From assembly GCA_019423745.1 (NCBI GenBank), contig JAHZAV010000001.1:124001-188000 (forward strand): a stretch of DNA of 64,000 nt, written 5' to 3'. Source of the DNA: Lachnospiraceae bacterium. Lineage in GTDB: Bacteria; Bacillota; Clostridia; Lachnospirales; Lachnospiraceae. The notes under the pieces are model-generated. The model saw nothing but the letters and a program-made list of their open reading frames with translations. It was not told the origin of the DNA and made no database searches. The number at the start of each line of letters is the position of its first letter. Positions within the stretch are counted from its first letter, which is position 1. This document shows positions 45,126-54,566 of the stretch, piece by piece. Made by a program: the position numbers and the translations under genes.

Positions 45126-47006
45126 CTAATTATTTCTACTCTTTTTATGAATATTCCGGATTGTCTTTTTCTTTCCAGTCTTCCTAAATTTTTCTTTCTC
45201 CCCCTGCTCCTTTTTAGGTCGGATCAAACAATTCTTTCCATAACCGACTAAATCCATTCGCCCTCCCTTTTTCAGTGCTTCCAAAACCAGATCATAATTT
45301 TCCGGCTTTCTATATTGTATCAACGCTCGCTGCATTGCTTTTTCATGTGGATTCTTAGGTACATAAACCGGTCTCATATCTCTCGGATCTACACCTGTAT
45401 AATACATACAAGTTGAAATAGTGGATGGCGTCGGATAAAAATCCTGCACTTGTTCCGGCATATAGCCAAGATCCCGAAGATACTCAGCCAGTTTTATAGC
45501 TTCTTTCAAAGTTGAACCAGGATGAGATGACATGAGATAGGGAACAAGATACTGCTCTTTTCCAAGTTTCTGGTTTATACGTTTATATTTTTCTGCAAAC
45601 GCCTGATATACTCTATGTTCCGGTTTTCCCATCTTGGCTAAGACAGCATCGGACACATGCTCCGGCGCCACTTTCAGCTGTCCGCTGACATGGTACTGAC
45701 ACAATTCTCTTAGAAAACTGTCATCCGGATCGGCCATTACATAGTCAAAACGAATACCGGATCGGATAAACACTTTCTTCACTCCCGGCACATCTCTTAA
45801 TTTACGTAATAATTTTATGTAATCTTTGTGATCCGCATGAAGGTTTTTACAAGGCTTTGGAAATAGACATTGCTTGGAAGGACATACTCCTTTTTGCAGC
45901 TGTTTCTGGCAGGACGGCTGTCTGAAATTAGCTGTGGGACCGCCCACATCATGAATATATCCTTTGAAATCTTTCTCTTTTGTAAATTGTTCTGCCTCTT
46001 TCACCAAAGAGTCGTGACTTCGTGTCTGCAAAATTCTTCCCTGATGAAAGGTTAATGCGCAAAAACTGCATCCTCCGAAACATCCCCGACTGCTTATAAG
46101 AGAAAACCGAATCTCCTGAATGGCCGGAACGCCCCCATCCTTTTCGTAAGATGGATGATATGTTCGCATATAAGGGAAGCTGTAGACCTGATCCATTTCA
46201 CTTTGTGACAACGGCTTTGCTGCCGGATTTTGTACCACATAAAGATGATCAGAATAAGGCTCTACAAGCCGCTTTCCTGAAAATGGATCTGTATTACAGT
46301 ATTGCGTATAAAAGCTTCTTGCATAATTCAGCCGATCTGTCAAAAGCTCCTCATAAGAAGGCAACATAATTGCATCATAAGCAATGGACGGGTCCTTCAC
46401 TTTACAGACGGTACCGTCTATATATGTAATATCCTTAATGTCAATCCCAGCATCTAACGCTTCAGCGATTTCCAGAATAGATTTCTCTCCCATTCCATAT
46501 GAAATAAGATCTGCTCCCGAGTCAAGCAATATGGAACGTTTCAGCTTATCTGACCAGTAATCATAATGAGCAAGTCTTCTTAAACTGGCTTCAATTCCTC
46601 CCAGAATAATCGGAACATCTTTATATGCCTGACGTATCAAATTACTATATACCACTGCGGCGTGATCCGGTCGTTTTCCCATAATTCCACCTGGCGTATA
46701 CGCATCTGTTTTACGTCGCTTTTTAGATACGGAATAATGATTCACCATGGAATCCATATTCCCGGCAGATACAAGAAATCCAAGACGTGGTCTGCCAAAT
46801 TCCATGATACTTTCTTTATGGCGCCAGTCTGGCTGCGGAATGATACAAACCCGGTATCCATGTGCTTCCAAAAGCCTTGTAATAATTGCATGACCAAAAG
46901 ATGGGTGATCCACATAAGCATCACCAGAGACATAAACAAAATCTGCTTCGTTCCAGCCTCGTTCTTTCATGTCTTGTCTGCAAATGGGTAAAAATCCCTG
47001 TTTCAT
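45126..47006 (-). CDS. YgiQ-family radical SAM protein
   Basis: 626 residues. The family start is FVYVSGDAYVDHPSFGHAIITRLLE. The radical SAM [4Fe-4S] site is CFGGCSFC (about 315). A C-terminal proline/lysine-rich tail is present. YgiQ proteins are widespread and their reaction is unknown. It overlaps rsuA by four bases (ATGA), so is translated from the same message. Confidence 0.9.
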   Translation of the reverse strand: MKQGFLPICRQDMKERGWNEADFVYVSGDAYVDHPSFGHAIITRLLEAHGYRVCIIPQPDWRHKESIMEFGRPRLGFLVSAGNMDSMVNHYSVSKKRRKTDAYTPGGIMGKRPDHAAVVYSNLIRQAYKDVPIILGGIEASLRRLAHYDYWSDKLKRSILLDSGADLISYGMGEKSILEIAEALDAGIDIKDITYIDGTVCKVKDPSIAYDAIMLPSYEELLTDRLNYARSFYTQYCNTDPFSGKRLVEPYSDHLYVVQNPAAKPLSQSEMDQVYSFPYMRTYHPSYEKDGGVPAIQEIRFSLISSRGCFGGCSFCALTFHQGRILQTRSHDSLVKEAEQFTKEKDFKGYIHDVGGPTANFRQPSCQKQLQKGVCPSKQCLFPKPCKNLHADHKDYIKLLRKLRDVPGVKKVFIRSGIRFDYVMADPDDSFLRELCQYHVSGQLKVAPEHVSDAVLAKMGKPEHRVYQAFAEKYKRINQKLGKEQYLVPYLMSSHPGSTLKEAIKLAEYLRDLGYMPEQVQDFYPTPSTISTCMYYTGVDPRDMRPVYVPKNPHEKAMQRALIQYRKPENYDLVLEALKKGGRMDLVGYGKNCLIRPKKEQGEKEKFRKTGKKKTIRNIHKKSRNN

Positions 47007-47725
47007 TTTAAAACTCCTAACATATTCATCTCTTCATAAGTAAGCGGACGATATTCTCCTGGTCTTAAATCCGGGTCCAGAACAAGGGGACCCATTGTTT
47101 CTCTTTTCAGATAAACAACCTTCATTCCTACAGCATGAAACATCCTTTTGATCTGATGATATTTTCCTTCCTGAATCGTAAGTCGAATATGGGACACTGC
47201 CCCGCTGTCTAAAATTACCAGTCGAGCCGGTAACGTAATTTCCGGCTCGCTATCTGTTCCAATATTGACTCCGTTCTGAAATAGTGCAGCAGTCTCATCC
47301 GTAACCACTCCCTCTACTTTAGCGTAGTAGGTTTTGTCTACATGCCGATGAGGTGATAAAAGACGATGCGCAAGTTTTCCATCATTTGTAAGAAGAAGCA
47401 GACCTTCTGTATCCTTATCCAGGCGGCCTACCGGAAAAAGATCCTTTCTCTTTTTATCCAAAATAAGTTCTACAACTGTAGAATCTTTAGAGTCTTCCGT
47501 GGCCGACACAACACCGGAAGGTTTATTCAGCATATAATATTCCACTTCAGCATAGGAAACTTCCTGTCCATCCAGACAAATCTTCTGCATGGGATCTACT
47601 TTAAATTCGGGAGCCTTTTCTATCTCACCATCAACGGTTACTTGTCCTTTTCTGATATATTTTTTTACTTCCTGCCGTGTTCCAGCTCCCATCTCGGCCA
47701 GATATTTGTCTAAACGCATTTTCAT
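47003..47725 (-). CDS. rsuA: Ribosomal small-subunit pseudouridine synthase (RsuA/RluB family)
   Basis: 240 residues. S4 domain (1-60, MRLDKYLAEMG) and catalytic domain with GRLDKDTEGLLLLTND; Asp is catalytic. The size and short S4 segment fit RsuA, which modifies 16S rRNA position 516, but RluB/RluE relatives cannot be excluded. It lies one base from the RsmF-type gene upstream and overlaps the YgiQ gene. Confidence 0.88.
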   Translation of the reverse strand: MKMRLDKYLAEMGAGTRQEVKKYIRKGQVTVDGEIEKAPEFKVDPMQKICLDGQEVSYAEVEYYMLNKPSGVVSATEDSKDSTVVELILDKKRKDLFPVGRLDKDTEGLLLLTNDGKLAHRLLSPHRHVDKTYYAKVEGVVTDETAALFQNGVNIGTDSEPEITLPARLVILDSGAVSHIRLTIQEGKYHQIKRMFHAVGMKVVYLKRETMGPLVLDPDLRPGEYRPLTYEEMNMLGVLK

Positions 47726-47726
47726 C

Positions 47727-49109
47727 TCAATGCCATCTCCATCCAGGTAAATACTTATTCTTTAATGTACCGCCTGCTAACTTTCCCCATCCAAGCGGAT
47801 ATCCGTCAACGCAAAAAAGATACCAGCCTTTTTCTTTGGATGAAATCAAATCATTAAGATCTAGGGTTTCTCCTTTCAGATAACGGATCACTCTTTCATC
47901 GCCGGATGGAAGATCTACGGTAAAAGCATAATCTTTCTTATCTAAATACATAGCAAGTGCCTGACTTGGTTCAAATCGATTCTTTTTCAATTCACCGAGA
48001 AGCAGACCAGTTCTAAGAAAACGAATTCCTCTTAAATCCGGAAGCCCTTCTGGCATATAATAAACCTTTTCCCCACGAATATCCAGACAGCTGGCACTTA
48101 AATCTATCTTAATTTTCTTTAAAAAATCTTTCAGCTCATCTGGAAGCTTCCACTTTCTTTCCCGCTTATTGGAAACGGATCCCTCCAGGGAAGAACTACC
48201 TTCTCCTTTTTTCAGCAATGCAATATAATGCCCTTCCCCATGCATTTTATGCGGAAAAATACGAACTGTTTTTTCCAGGTGTTTCTCTTTTCCCATCTTT
48301 CCAGGCAATCCGGAAGCAAACCCTTCATACTCTTCCATATCCTGAACAGAAAATTCCGGACATTCATCCAAAAGATGTGAGATGATATCTTCATTTTCCC
48401 GTTGATCAAAAGTACAGGTAGAATAAAGCAACATTCCGCCCGGACGCAGCATAGCCGCTGCCTGACCTATTATATTTTTCTGAATACGGCTGAAATATTC
48501 TGGTCCGTGTTCTTCCCAGGCTTTTACCATTTTTTTGTCCTTACGAAACATTCCTTCTCCAGAACAAGGAGCATCAATTAATATTTTATCGAAATATTCA
48601 GCAAAATGTTCTGTTAAATTTCCCGGTTCTTCACTGGTTACAAGAATATTACCAATACCGAACAATTCAATATTTTTCAATAAGCCCTTTGCCCGCGAAC
48701 TGCTGATATCGTTTGCTACCAAAAGTCCTTTGTTGTTTAGTTTTGCCCCAAGTTCTGTTGCTTTGCCTCCGGGAGCAGCGCAAAGATCCAACACCCGTTC
48801 TCCCGGTTCTATAGGAAGCCGATTTGCCGGAGTCATAGCACTTGGTTCCTGTAAATAATAAAGTCCGGCAAAATAATAAGGATGCTTTGCTGGAAAGTCC
48901 TTTTCACCATCATAATAAAATCCGTTCTCAATCCACGGAATCGGCCGGATAGGAAACGGACAGATTTTCATAAATTCTTCTGTTGTTATCTTTTTTGTAT
49001 TTACCCTGAGGCCGTAATATCTCGGCTCTTCATAACATGCAATATAGTCACTGTACTCTTCTTTTAAAAGAGCTTTCATTTTTTCCTGGAATTTTTCTGG
49101 CAGGTTCAT
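47727..49109 (-). CDS. rsmF: RsmB/RsmF-family rRNA (cytosine-C5) methyltransferase
   Basis: 460 residues. The SAM motif LDLCAAPGGKATELG and the two catalytic Cys motifs DAPCSGEGMF and STCTF are intact. The C-terminal third resembles the PUA-like RsmF extension. It methylates cytosine in 16S rRNA, though the exact position is not certain. The ATG follows AGGAGGAT. The upstream gap holds an inverted repeat. Confidence 0.88.
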   Translation of the reverse strand: MNLPEKFQEKMKALLKEEYSDYIACYEEPRYYGLRVNTKKITTEEFMKICPFPIRPIPWIENGFYYDGEKDFPAKHPYYFAGLYYLQEPSAMTPANRLPIEPGERVLDLCAAPGGKATELGAKLNNKGLLVANDISSSRAKGLLKNIELFGIGNILVTSEEPGNLTEHFAEYFDKILIDAPCSGEGMFRKDKKMVKAWEEHGPEYFSRIQKNIIGQAAAMLRPGGMLLYSTCTFDQRENEDIISHLLDECPEFSVQDMEEYEGFASGLPGKMGKEKHLEKTVRIFPHKMHGEGHYIALLKKGEGSSSLEGSVSNKRERKWKLPDELKDFLKKIKIDLSASCLDIRGEKVYYMPEGLPDLRGIRFLRTGLLLGELKKNRFEPSQALAMYLDKKDYAFTVDLPSGDERVIRYLKGETLDLNDLISSKEKGWYLFCVDGYPLGWGKLAGGTLKNKYLPGWRWH

Positions 49110-49138
49110 CCTGTCATCCTCCTTTGTGCATCAACAAT

Positions 49139-49186
49139 GGCATCAGTGCATAGAAACAATTCTCTGCAAATCTATACACTGATGCT
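49139..49186. repeat. Imperfect 16-bp inverted repeat between the M23 and rsmF genes
   Basis: Left arm GGCATCAGTGCATAGA (49139-49154), right arm TCTATACACTGATGCT (49171-49186), almost fully complementary, with a 16-base spacer. It may terminate the upstream M23 transcript; the following minus-strand bases are only weakly T-rich. Confidence 0.6.
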
Positions 49187-49208
49187 ATTATATCATTTTA
49201 AGCATATT

Positions 49209-49910
49209 CTAGGAATAGGCATATTTTAGTTTTTTCTTTTCCAATTTCTGCAGAACATAATAAGGATTAACGCTGATCTCTTCTCCCGTATCCCAGCTGT
49301 AAATGCCGAGATGCAGGTGTACCGCAAATTTACCGTATGTCCCCTCATCTCCATATCCAGAGTCTCCCATAAAACCCAGGAGCTGACCTGCCTTTACGTG
49401 ATCTCCCTTTTGAATGTCACTGTAAGATTGCAGATGGGCATAATAATAATAGACACCTTGTGGTGACGTAATTCCTACTCTCCATCCTCCCAGTTCCAGC
49501 CAGCCAAGACTTGTCACTGTTCCATCAGAAATACTTACGACCGGGTAAAGTCCTCTTTGATTTTTTGATGCCATAATATCTGTACCTTCATGATGATTTG
49601 TTTCTCTATAGGTACGTTCGACCATCCACGAATTCTCATAAGAAACCGTAAGAGACTCATCGATACTGGAACTGGGAATCGGAAAATATATGCTGTCCTT
49701 CTCAACTTTATTAAGAAAAATGCGGCATTCCGCAGACAAAACAGCTTTGTTTTCTCGCATGTCCGGTGAAAAAAACTCCTGACGGTATATTCCGCTGTCT
49801 ATGCCCTGTCTGGATTTTTCATTGTATTTAGCTTTTTCAACAAGATCCTGTATACCAATCGTACAAAAAAGCGAAATCAAAAGTAAAAGAATCAGAATTT
49901 TTCGAAACAT
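49209..49910 (-). CDS. M23-family metallopeptidase (membrane-anchored)
   Basis: 233 residues with an N-terminal hydrophobic segment (about 4-20) acting as signal or anchor. The M23 zinc motifs are HEGTDIMAS (His-x3-Asp) and VHLHLG (HxH), with the GAV-like core GGWRVGITS. These cleave peptidoglycan cross-links or act as inactive scaffolds; here ligands are present. Spore or cell-separation function is possible. It follows pepD by 78 bases. Confidence 0.85.
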   Translation of the reverse strand: MFRKILILLLLISLFCTIGIQDLVEKAKYNEKSRQGIDSGIYRQEFFSPDMRENKAVLSAECRIFLNKVEKDSIYFPIPSSSIDESLTVSYENSWMVERTYRETNHHEGTDIMASKNQRGLYPVVSISDGTVTSLGWLELGGWRVGITSPQGVYYYYAHLQSYSDIQKGDHVKAGQLLGFMGDSGYGDEGTYGKFAVHLHLGIYSWDTGEEISVNPYYVLQKLEKKKLKYAYS

Positions 49911-49988
49911 ATTGGCCTGCCTTTTTCTTCTACTATATGCTCGGCCATTTCTTTCTTATGCGGAATCTTATTCACAAAACCTTACGTT

Positions 49989-51428
49989 TTATAAGCTGGC
50001 AAGTACTGCCTTCAGATAACGATAACTTCTTTCTACCGATTCAATAGAAAGGCGCTCTTTTACGGAATGAATATCTAAAATATCTGGACCAAAAGATACG
50101 CAATCCAGGTCTTTCTTTTTATCCATAAATAGGCCACACTCCAAACCTGCATGAATGGTAAGAACTTTCGGATCTGTACCAAATAACTCACAATATGTTT
50201 TGACCATCAGATCTCTTAACGATGATTGTTTTTTATATGCCCACCCTGGATACTCATTGTCTGCCAGAAAGGTAGCTCCGCACAACTTGGATAGAATTTC
50301 CAATCTCTTTGCCAGCTCCATTTTTTTACTGCCAACAGAACTTCTGACAAGAGTATCGATTGTCAAATACCCATCTCTAACAGCCATAATCCCATGGTTA
50401 AGTGATGTCTCTACCTGACCGGGCAAACTACGATTGTAACCCATAGGACCATCTGGAGCAGCCATGAGATAGTACACAATTTTCTCTGTCATATCTTCGG
50501 AAATCGTGTTAGCCGTTATGTATCCCTGATTCTCAATTTGGACCATTAGACCCGGCTCTTCCTCTGCATATTCCTCTTTCCATATAGAATACATCCTATC
50601 TGCAGTATCTTTAAAAACATCTGGATCTTCCGCCATTACAACAATTTCTGCCCGACTCGCTATCACATTTTCTTTTCCGCCGCCTTTCGCATCGATTAGA
50701 AAAATTTTTGTGCTTTGCATTGTCTCGTATAGAAATCTTCCCACTAATTTCAATGCATTTGCCCTTTGACGGTCAATTTCTGAACCCGAGTGTCCTCCTT
50801 TTAGCCCGCAAATGACAACTTGAAAAACATTACCTTGTCGACCGGAAAAATCCATAGGGAAAGAAGTATGACAACTTACCCCGCCGGCACATCCCACAGT
50901 TAGTACGCCTTCTTCTTCTGAATCTATATTAATCAGTTTTCGACCTTTTAAAAGTTGAAGATTCAGTGCTTTTGCTCCACCCATTCCTGTCTCTTCATCA
51001 GCAGTAAACACCGCCTCAATAGGAGGATGGGGAACATCATTTTCATCAAGCAAAGCAAGAATCATTCCAAGAGCAATCCCATCATCCCCACCAAGCGTTG
51101 TATTTTTAGCTTTTACAAAGCCGTCCTCTACATAGAGCTGCAAAGCATCTTTTTTAAAATCATGATTTGACTCGGCTGTCTTTTCGCACACCATATCCAG
51201 ATGACCTTGCAAAATAACAGGTTCTTTTCCTTCGTACCCCGGTGAGGCCTCTTTCCATATGATAATATTATCCGCATCATCCCGCATCACTTTCAACCCA
51301 CGTTCTTCAGCAAAGTGTACACAATATTCACATATTTCCCCTAAATTTCCTGATCCATGAGGGATTTTGCATATTTCTTCAAAAAACTGAAAAACTTTTT
51401 TAGGTTCTAACTGATTTAATACTGCCAT
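49989..51428 (-). CDS. pepD: Aminoacyl-histidine dipeptidase (M20C)
   Basis: 479 residues. Metal-binding motifs are HGSG, GHLDMVCE, GGDDGIALG and DEETGMGGA. Hydrolyses Xaa-His dipeptides such as carnosine in the cytoplasm. Length is normal for PepD. Divergently oriented to ylbJ; the intervening 95 bases contain a possible SigE promoter for ylbJ and no strong promoter for pepD visible to me. Confidence 0.94.
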   Translation of the reverse strand: MAVLNQLEPKKVFQFFEEICKIPHGSGNLGEICEYCVHFAEERGLKVMRDDADNIIIWKEASPGYEGKEPVILQGHLDMVCEKTAESNHDFKKDALQLYVEDGFVKAKNTTLGGDDGIALGMILALLDENDVPHPPIEAVFTADEETGMGGAKALNLQLLKGRKLINIDSEEEGVLTVGCAGGVSCHTSFPMDFSGRQGNVFQVVICGLKGGHSGSEIDRQRANALKLVGRFLYETMQSTKIFLIDAKGGGKENVIASRAEIVVMAEDPDVFKDTADRMYSIWKEEYAEEEPGLMVQIENQGYITANTISEDMTEKIVYYLMAAPDGPMGYNRSLPGQVETSLNHGIMAVRDGYLTIDTLVRSSVGSKKMELAKRLEILSKLCGATFLADNEYPGWAYKKQSSLRDLMVKTYCELFGTDPKVLTIHAGLECGLFMDKKKDLDCVSFGPDILDIHSVKERLSIESVERSYRYLKAVLASL

Positions 51429-51465
51429 ATCTTTCTCCTCTTTTCTTTTGATTTTATTATTCTGT

Positions 51466-51494
51466 ACATAAAAAAGAACCTTTCTCCATAAAAT
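51466..51494 (+). promoter_or_regulatory. Possible SigE promoter of ylbJ
   Basis: Plus strand ACATA (51466-51470), 16 bases, CATAAAAT (51487-51494), similar to the SigE -10 CATACAAT with one change. A 9-bp inverted repeat TCCATAAAA/TTTTATGGA overlaps the -10. Expected from ylbJ's sporulation role in Bacillus. Confidence 0.35.
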
Positions 51495-51523
51495 GAATAA
51501 AAGTCTTTTTATGGAAACAAATT

Positions 51524-52462
51524 ATGAAACGTCGCCTATTTATGTTGTCAGTTGTTTTTCTTTTTATAATCATGCTTTTTTTCCCGGCCCCGGTTTTTGA
51601 CGGTGCCAGTGAAGGAATACTCCTTTGGTTTCAAATTGTCCTTCCCACCTTACTTCCTTTTATTTTGCTCTCCAATTTAATGATTCAGACAAATGCTGTC
51701 TATTACATATCCAGAATTACCGGACCTGTCCTTGGAAAAATCTTTAATGTGTCAAACAGCGGCTCTTTTGCCGTAATCGCAGGATTTCTCTGTGGATATC
51801 CTATGGGAGCAAAGGTAACATCCGATCTTCTTAAAACAGGACGCATTTCTTATAGCGAAGCATCCTATCTCCTCTCATTTTGTAACAACACCAGCCCTAT
51901 GTTCATTATCAGCTATGTTGTTATGCAAAATACTCCCTCAGAGCTACTTATCATTCCTTCTATTGCTATTCTTTTTTTGTCACCTGTAATATGCAGCAGA
52001 ATATTTCTGCCTTTTTATAAAAAAAATGGGATTTCTAGCAGATTTCCAGGACTGGACCCTGCAAAAGAGAATCCCTTTTCCCTGTCAATATTGGACACTT
52101 GTATGATGAACAGCTTTGAAGCAATTGCAAAGATAGGTGGCTATATCATGCTCTTCTCCATCATAACAAAATTAGCCGGTCTTCTGCCATGGAATAACTG
52201 CATTCCATTCCAGATTTTTCTTTCCTTTCTAGAGATCACAGCAGGAATTCCAATGATAACACAACTCTCCGTACTCCCATGGCAAATACGCTGGATTCTA
52301 CTTTTGGGACTTACTTCTTTTGGAGGACTGTGTGCTGCCGCACAGACTTCCTGTATGATACAAGGTTCAAAACTTAAACTCTCTTCTTACTTAATAGAAA
52401 AACTGGTTACTATGTCTGTAACCAGTCTTTTGTGCCTTGGCATCTTTGGATTTTTATTCTAA
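51524..52462 (+). CDS. ylbJ: Sporulation integral membrane protein YlbJ
   Basis: 312 residues, the only clear plus-strand gene. About eight hydrophobic segments; family features are GFLCGYPMGAKVTSDLLKTG and CNNTSPMFI. In Bacillus subtilis YlbJ is under SigE control and needed for heat-resistant spores. The ribosome binding site is weak (GGAAAC). Its 3' end overlaps the convergent coiled-coil gene by nine bases. Confidence 0.92.
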   Translation: MKRRLFMLSVVFLFIIMLFFPAPVFDGASEGILLWFQIVLPTLLPFILLSNLMIQTNAVYYISRITGPVLGKIFNVSNSGSFAVIAGFLCGYPMGAKVTSDLLKTGRISYSEASYLLSFCNNTSPMFIISYVVMQNTPSELLIIPSIAILFLSPVICSRIFLPFYKKNGISSRFPGLDPAKENPFSLSILDTCMMNSFEAIAKIGGYIMLFSIITKLAGLLPWNNCIPFQIFLSFLEITAGIPMITQLSVLPWQIRWILLLGLTSFGGLCAAAQTSCMIQGSKLKLSSYLIEKLVTMSVTSLLCLGIFGFLF

Positions 52463-53074
52463 CTCATCCTCTGCTTCTTCATAGGATTCTTCCGGAACAG
52501 AACCAAACTCAGCTTCCAATCCTCTGGAAGACTGATCCGGAATTTCCAATTCTGAACGATTATTACGGACCATATCATAACATTCCTGAAGAGAATTTAC
52601 TAATCCGTCATATTTCGTCGTATAACTGTCAAGGGTATGACCAATAATACTCTCTGCATTAGCGAGAAGATCATCTGTATACTGCATTGCACCAATACGG
52701 ATATCATTCGCATCATTTGTAGCATTATCAAGAATCTGCTGTGCCTGTTCTGTAGCAGCAGTTACAATCTCATTTGCCTGTGCATATGCCTGCTGCATAA
52801 TTTCATGTTCGCTCACAAGTTCAGTTGTCTGAATCTGTGCCTCTTGGAGCATACTATCAGCCTTTGCCTGTGCATCTGCAAGAATAGCATCTTTATTTGC
52901 AATAATCTTCTGGTATCGTTTGATTTCATCCGGAGTTTTCATACGAAGTTCACGCAGAAGCTCATCAATCTGATCCTTATTTACAATAATTTTGGTTGTT
53001 GATAACGGCTGAAATTTACAGCTGTCAATGTACTCCTCAATTTCTTCAATAATCTGTTCAATACGGCTGCTCAT
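52454..53074 (-). CDS. Coiled-coil protein, ATPase-stalk-like, unknown
   Basis: 206 residues. A long Ala/Gln/Glu-rich helix (about 60-155, for example QAKADSMLQEAQ, TAATEQAQQILDNAT) predicts coiled coil, with an acidic tail (EEDEL-like). It resembles DivIVA or V-ATPase H-like proteins in pattern only. It is three bases after coaD and probably co-transcribed with rsmD-coaD. It is probably a cytoplasmic cell-division or scaffolding protein, but this is inference. Confidence 0.8.
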   Translation of the reverse strand: MSSRIEQIIEEIEEYIDSCKFQPLSTTKIIVNKDQIDELLRELRMKTPDEIKRYQKIIANKDAILADAQAKADSMLQEAQIQTTELVSEHEIMQQAYAQANEIVTAATEQAQQILDNATNDANDIRIGAMQYTDDLLANAESIIGHTLDSYTTKYDGLVNSLQECYDMVRNNRSELEIPDQSSRGLEAEFGSVPEESYEEAEDELE

Positions 53075-53077
53075 AAT

Positions 53078-53569
53078 TTACACTCTCCTTTTTTTATCCA
53101 TTTTCTTCTCTATTTCTTCTATCACGATGTCCGGTACAAACTGCGAAATATCTCCCCCGAAAGCCGCTACTTCTTTAACAATCGAAGAGCTCAGATAAGA
53201 GTACTGCAGGCTGGTTGTTAAAAAGACAGTTTCCAGACTACCTTTCAATTTACGGTTTGTCTGTGCCATCTGAAGCTCGTACTCAAAATCAGTAATTGCC
53301 CTCAGCCCTCTTATAATCATTTTTGCTTCCATTTTTTTCGCAAAATCTACCAGCAATCCTTCAAATGGAATCACTCTGACATTTGGAATATTTTTAACAG
53401 TTTCCTCTAATATTCTAACACGTTCTTCCAAGGAAAACAACGGACTTTTTGCGTTATTATACAATACTCCGACAATTAATTCATCCACCATCTTTGCCGA
53501 TCGTGTGATCATATCAAGATGACCAAATGTCACCGGATCAAAGCTGCCTGGATAGATTGCTCTTAACAT
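53078..53569 (-). CDS. coaD: Phosphopantetheine adenylyltransferase
   Basis: 163 residues. Adenylylates 4'-phosphopantetheine in coenzyme A synthesis. The PGSFDPVTFGH signature (T/HxGH), RGLRAITDFEYE and LSSSIVKEVA are all present. It overlaps rsmD by seven bases, the classic rsmD-coaD pair. Confidence 0.97.
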   Translation of the reverse strand: MLRAIYPGSFDPVTFGHLDMITRSAKMVDELIVGVLYNNAKSPLFSLEERVRILEETVKNIPNVRVIPFEGLLVDFAKKMEAKMIIRGLRAITDFEYELQMAQTNRKLKGSLETVFLTTSLQYSYLSSSIVKEVAAFGGDISQFVPDIVIEEIEKKMDKKRRV

Positions 53570-54132
53570 ATTTCTTTCCTCCCTGCCGGTTCAATAAATA
53601 CGTGTTTATTGGTCTTATAAACCTTCTCTTTAATAAGGCAAAAGCCAAGTTCATCCAGATAATCAAAGGAAGTATCTTTGGATGCTTCCACAATAATGAC
53701 TCCCTCATCAGCAAGAAGTTGTGACTCTGCCAGATATTCCAGTACTTTTTTTTCTAGTTCCTGGTTATAAGGAGGATCCATAAAAATAAAATCAAATTGT
53801 TTTTCTCCTTCCAGTCGATAAAGTGCAGTCATAACATCTGAAGATATTGTAAGAGCCTTCCTGTCTAGCCGTGTATATTTTAAATTATCCTTGACGCAGG
53901 CCATAGCCTTTGGATTTTTTTCCACAAAAACAGCTTCCATCGCTCCGCGACTTAGAGCTTCAATTCCTATTCCACCGCTTCCTGCAAACAAATCTAAGAA
54001 AATGCAATCGTAAAGATAAGGAGACAGCATATTAAACAAGGTTTCTTTAATTCGATCAGTCGTCGGACGGGTATCCATTCCATCCAGAGTTTTAAGCTGC
54101 AACCGCTTTGCACTCCCTGCAATTACACGCAT
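53563..54132 (-). CDS. rsmD: 16S rRNA (guanine966-N2)-methyltransferase RsmD
   Basis: 189 residues. The SAM-binding LDLFAGSGGIGIEALSRGA and the catalytic FMDPPYN motif identify RsmD. It methylates guanine 966 of 16S rRNA. Start follows the usual MRVIAG. It lies upstream of coaD in the same operon and 160 bases from the SASP gene. Confidence 0.96.
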   Translation of the reverse strand: MRVIAGSAKRLQLKTLDGMDTRPTTDRIKETLFNMLSPYLYDCIFLDLFAGSGGIGIEALSRGAMEAVFVEKNPKAMACVKDNLKYTRLDRKALTISSDVMTALYRLEGEKQFDFIFMDPPYNQELEKKVLEYLAESQLLADEGVIIVEASKDTSFDYLDELGFCLIKEKVYKTNKHVFIEPAGRKEIC

Positions 54133-54203
54133 AATACCACTCCCAACTTGTTATGTATACAAAATATTTCTTGTTCATTATACGAAGCAAAACCGTAAAA
54201 GTC

Positions 54204-54249
54204 AAGAAAAAGCACCCGTCGGCGTGCATGAAGCTTCCAACGGATGCCT
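54204..54249 (-). terminator. Terminator of the SASP gene
   Basis: Minus strand stem of about 12 pairs (GGCATCCGTTGG with CCGACGGGTGC, including G-U pairs), a loop of 14 bases, then TTTTTCTTG. It lies 47 bases after the SASP stop. Confidence 0.75.
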
Positions 54250-54295
54250 TCTCGTTTTGAACAAAAATTTTTACTAATCAGTAAGACAGCGTAAA

Positions 54296-54502
54296 CTATT
54301 TACCTGCCATCTGTCTTTCCTGCTGTTCGATCATCTTCTTTACCATATATCCTCCAACAGAGCCGTTCTGTCTGGAAGTAAGGTCACCATTGTATCCGTC
54401 TGTGAGCGGTACTCCCAGCTCACTTGCAACCTCATATTTGAATTTGTCTAATGCACCCTTTGCTTCAGGTACAGCTGCTTTGTTAGATGAACGATTTGTC
54501 AT
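54296..54502 (-). CDS. Alpha/beta-type small acid-soluble spore protein
   Basis: 68 residues from the ATG at 54502, which follows AAGGAGGAG; the frame starts nine codons earlier within that site. The germination protease site KYEVASELG (Glu-Val-Ala) and the RQNGSVGGYMVKKMIEQQE signature are diagnostic. SASPs coat and protect spore DNA. Expression is expected late in the forespore (SigG); a poor match CATATACTA lies at 54552-54560. Confidence 0.95.
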   Translation of the reverse strand: MTNRSSNKAAVPEAKGALDKFKYEVASELGVPLTDGYNGDLTSRQNGSVGGYMVKKMIEQQERQMAGK

Positions 54503-54520
54503 TTCTATACTCCTCCTTTT

Positions 54521-54548
54521 TTGTAACATTTTTTTGTTTTTGTTACAA
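54521..54548. repeat. Inverted repeat in the SASP leader
   Basis: TTGTAAC (54521-54527) and GTTACAA (54542-54548) around an A/T loop, immediately before the SASP ribosome binding site. On the message this is a seven-pair stem that may stabilise the 5' end. Confidence 0.5.
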
Positions 54549-54566
54549 CGATAGTATATGGAGGAT

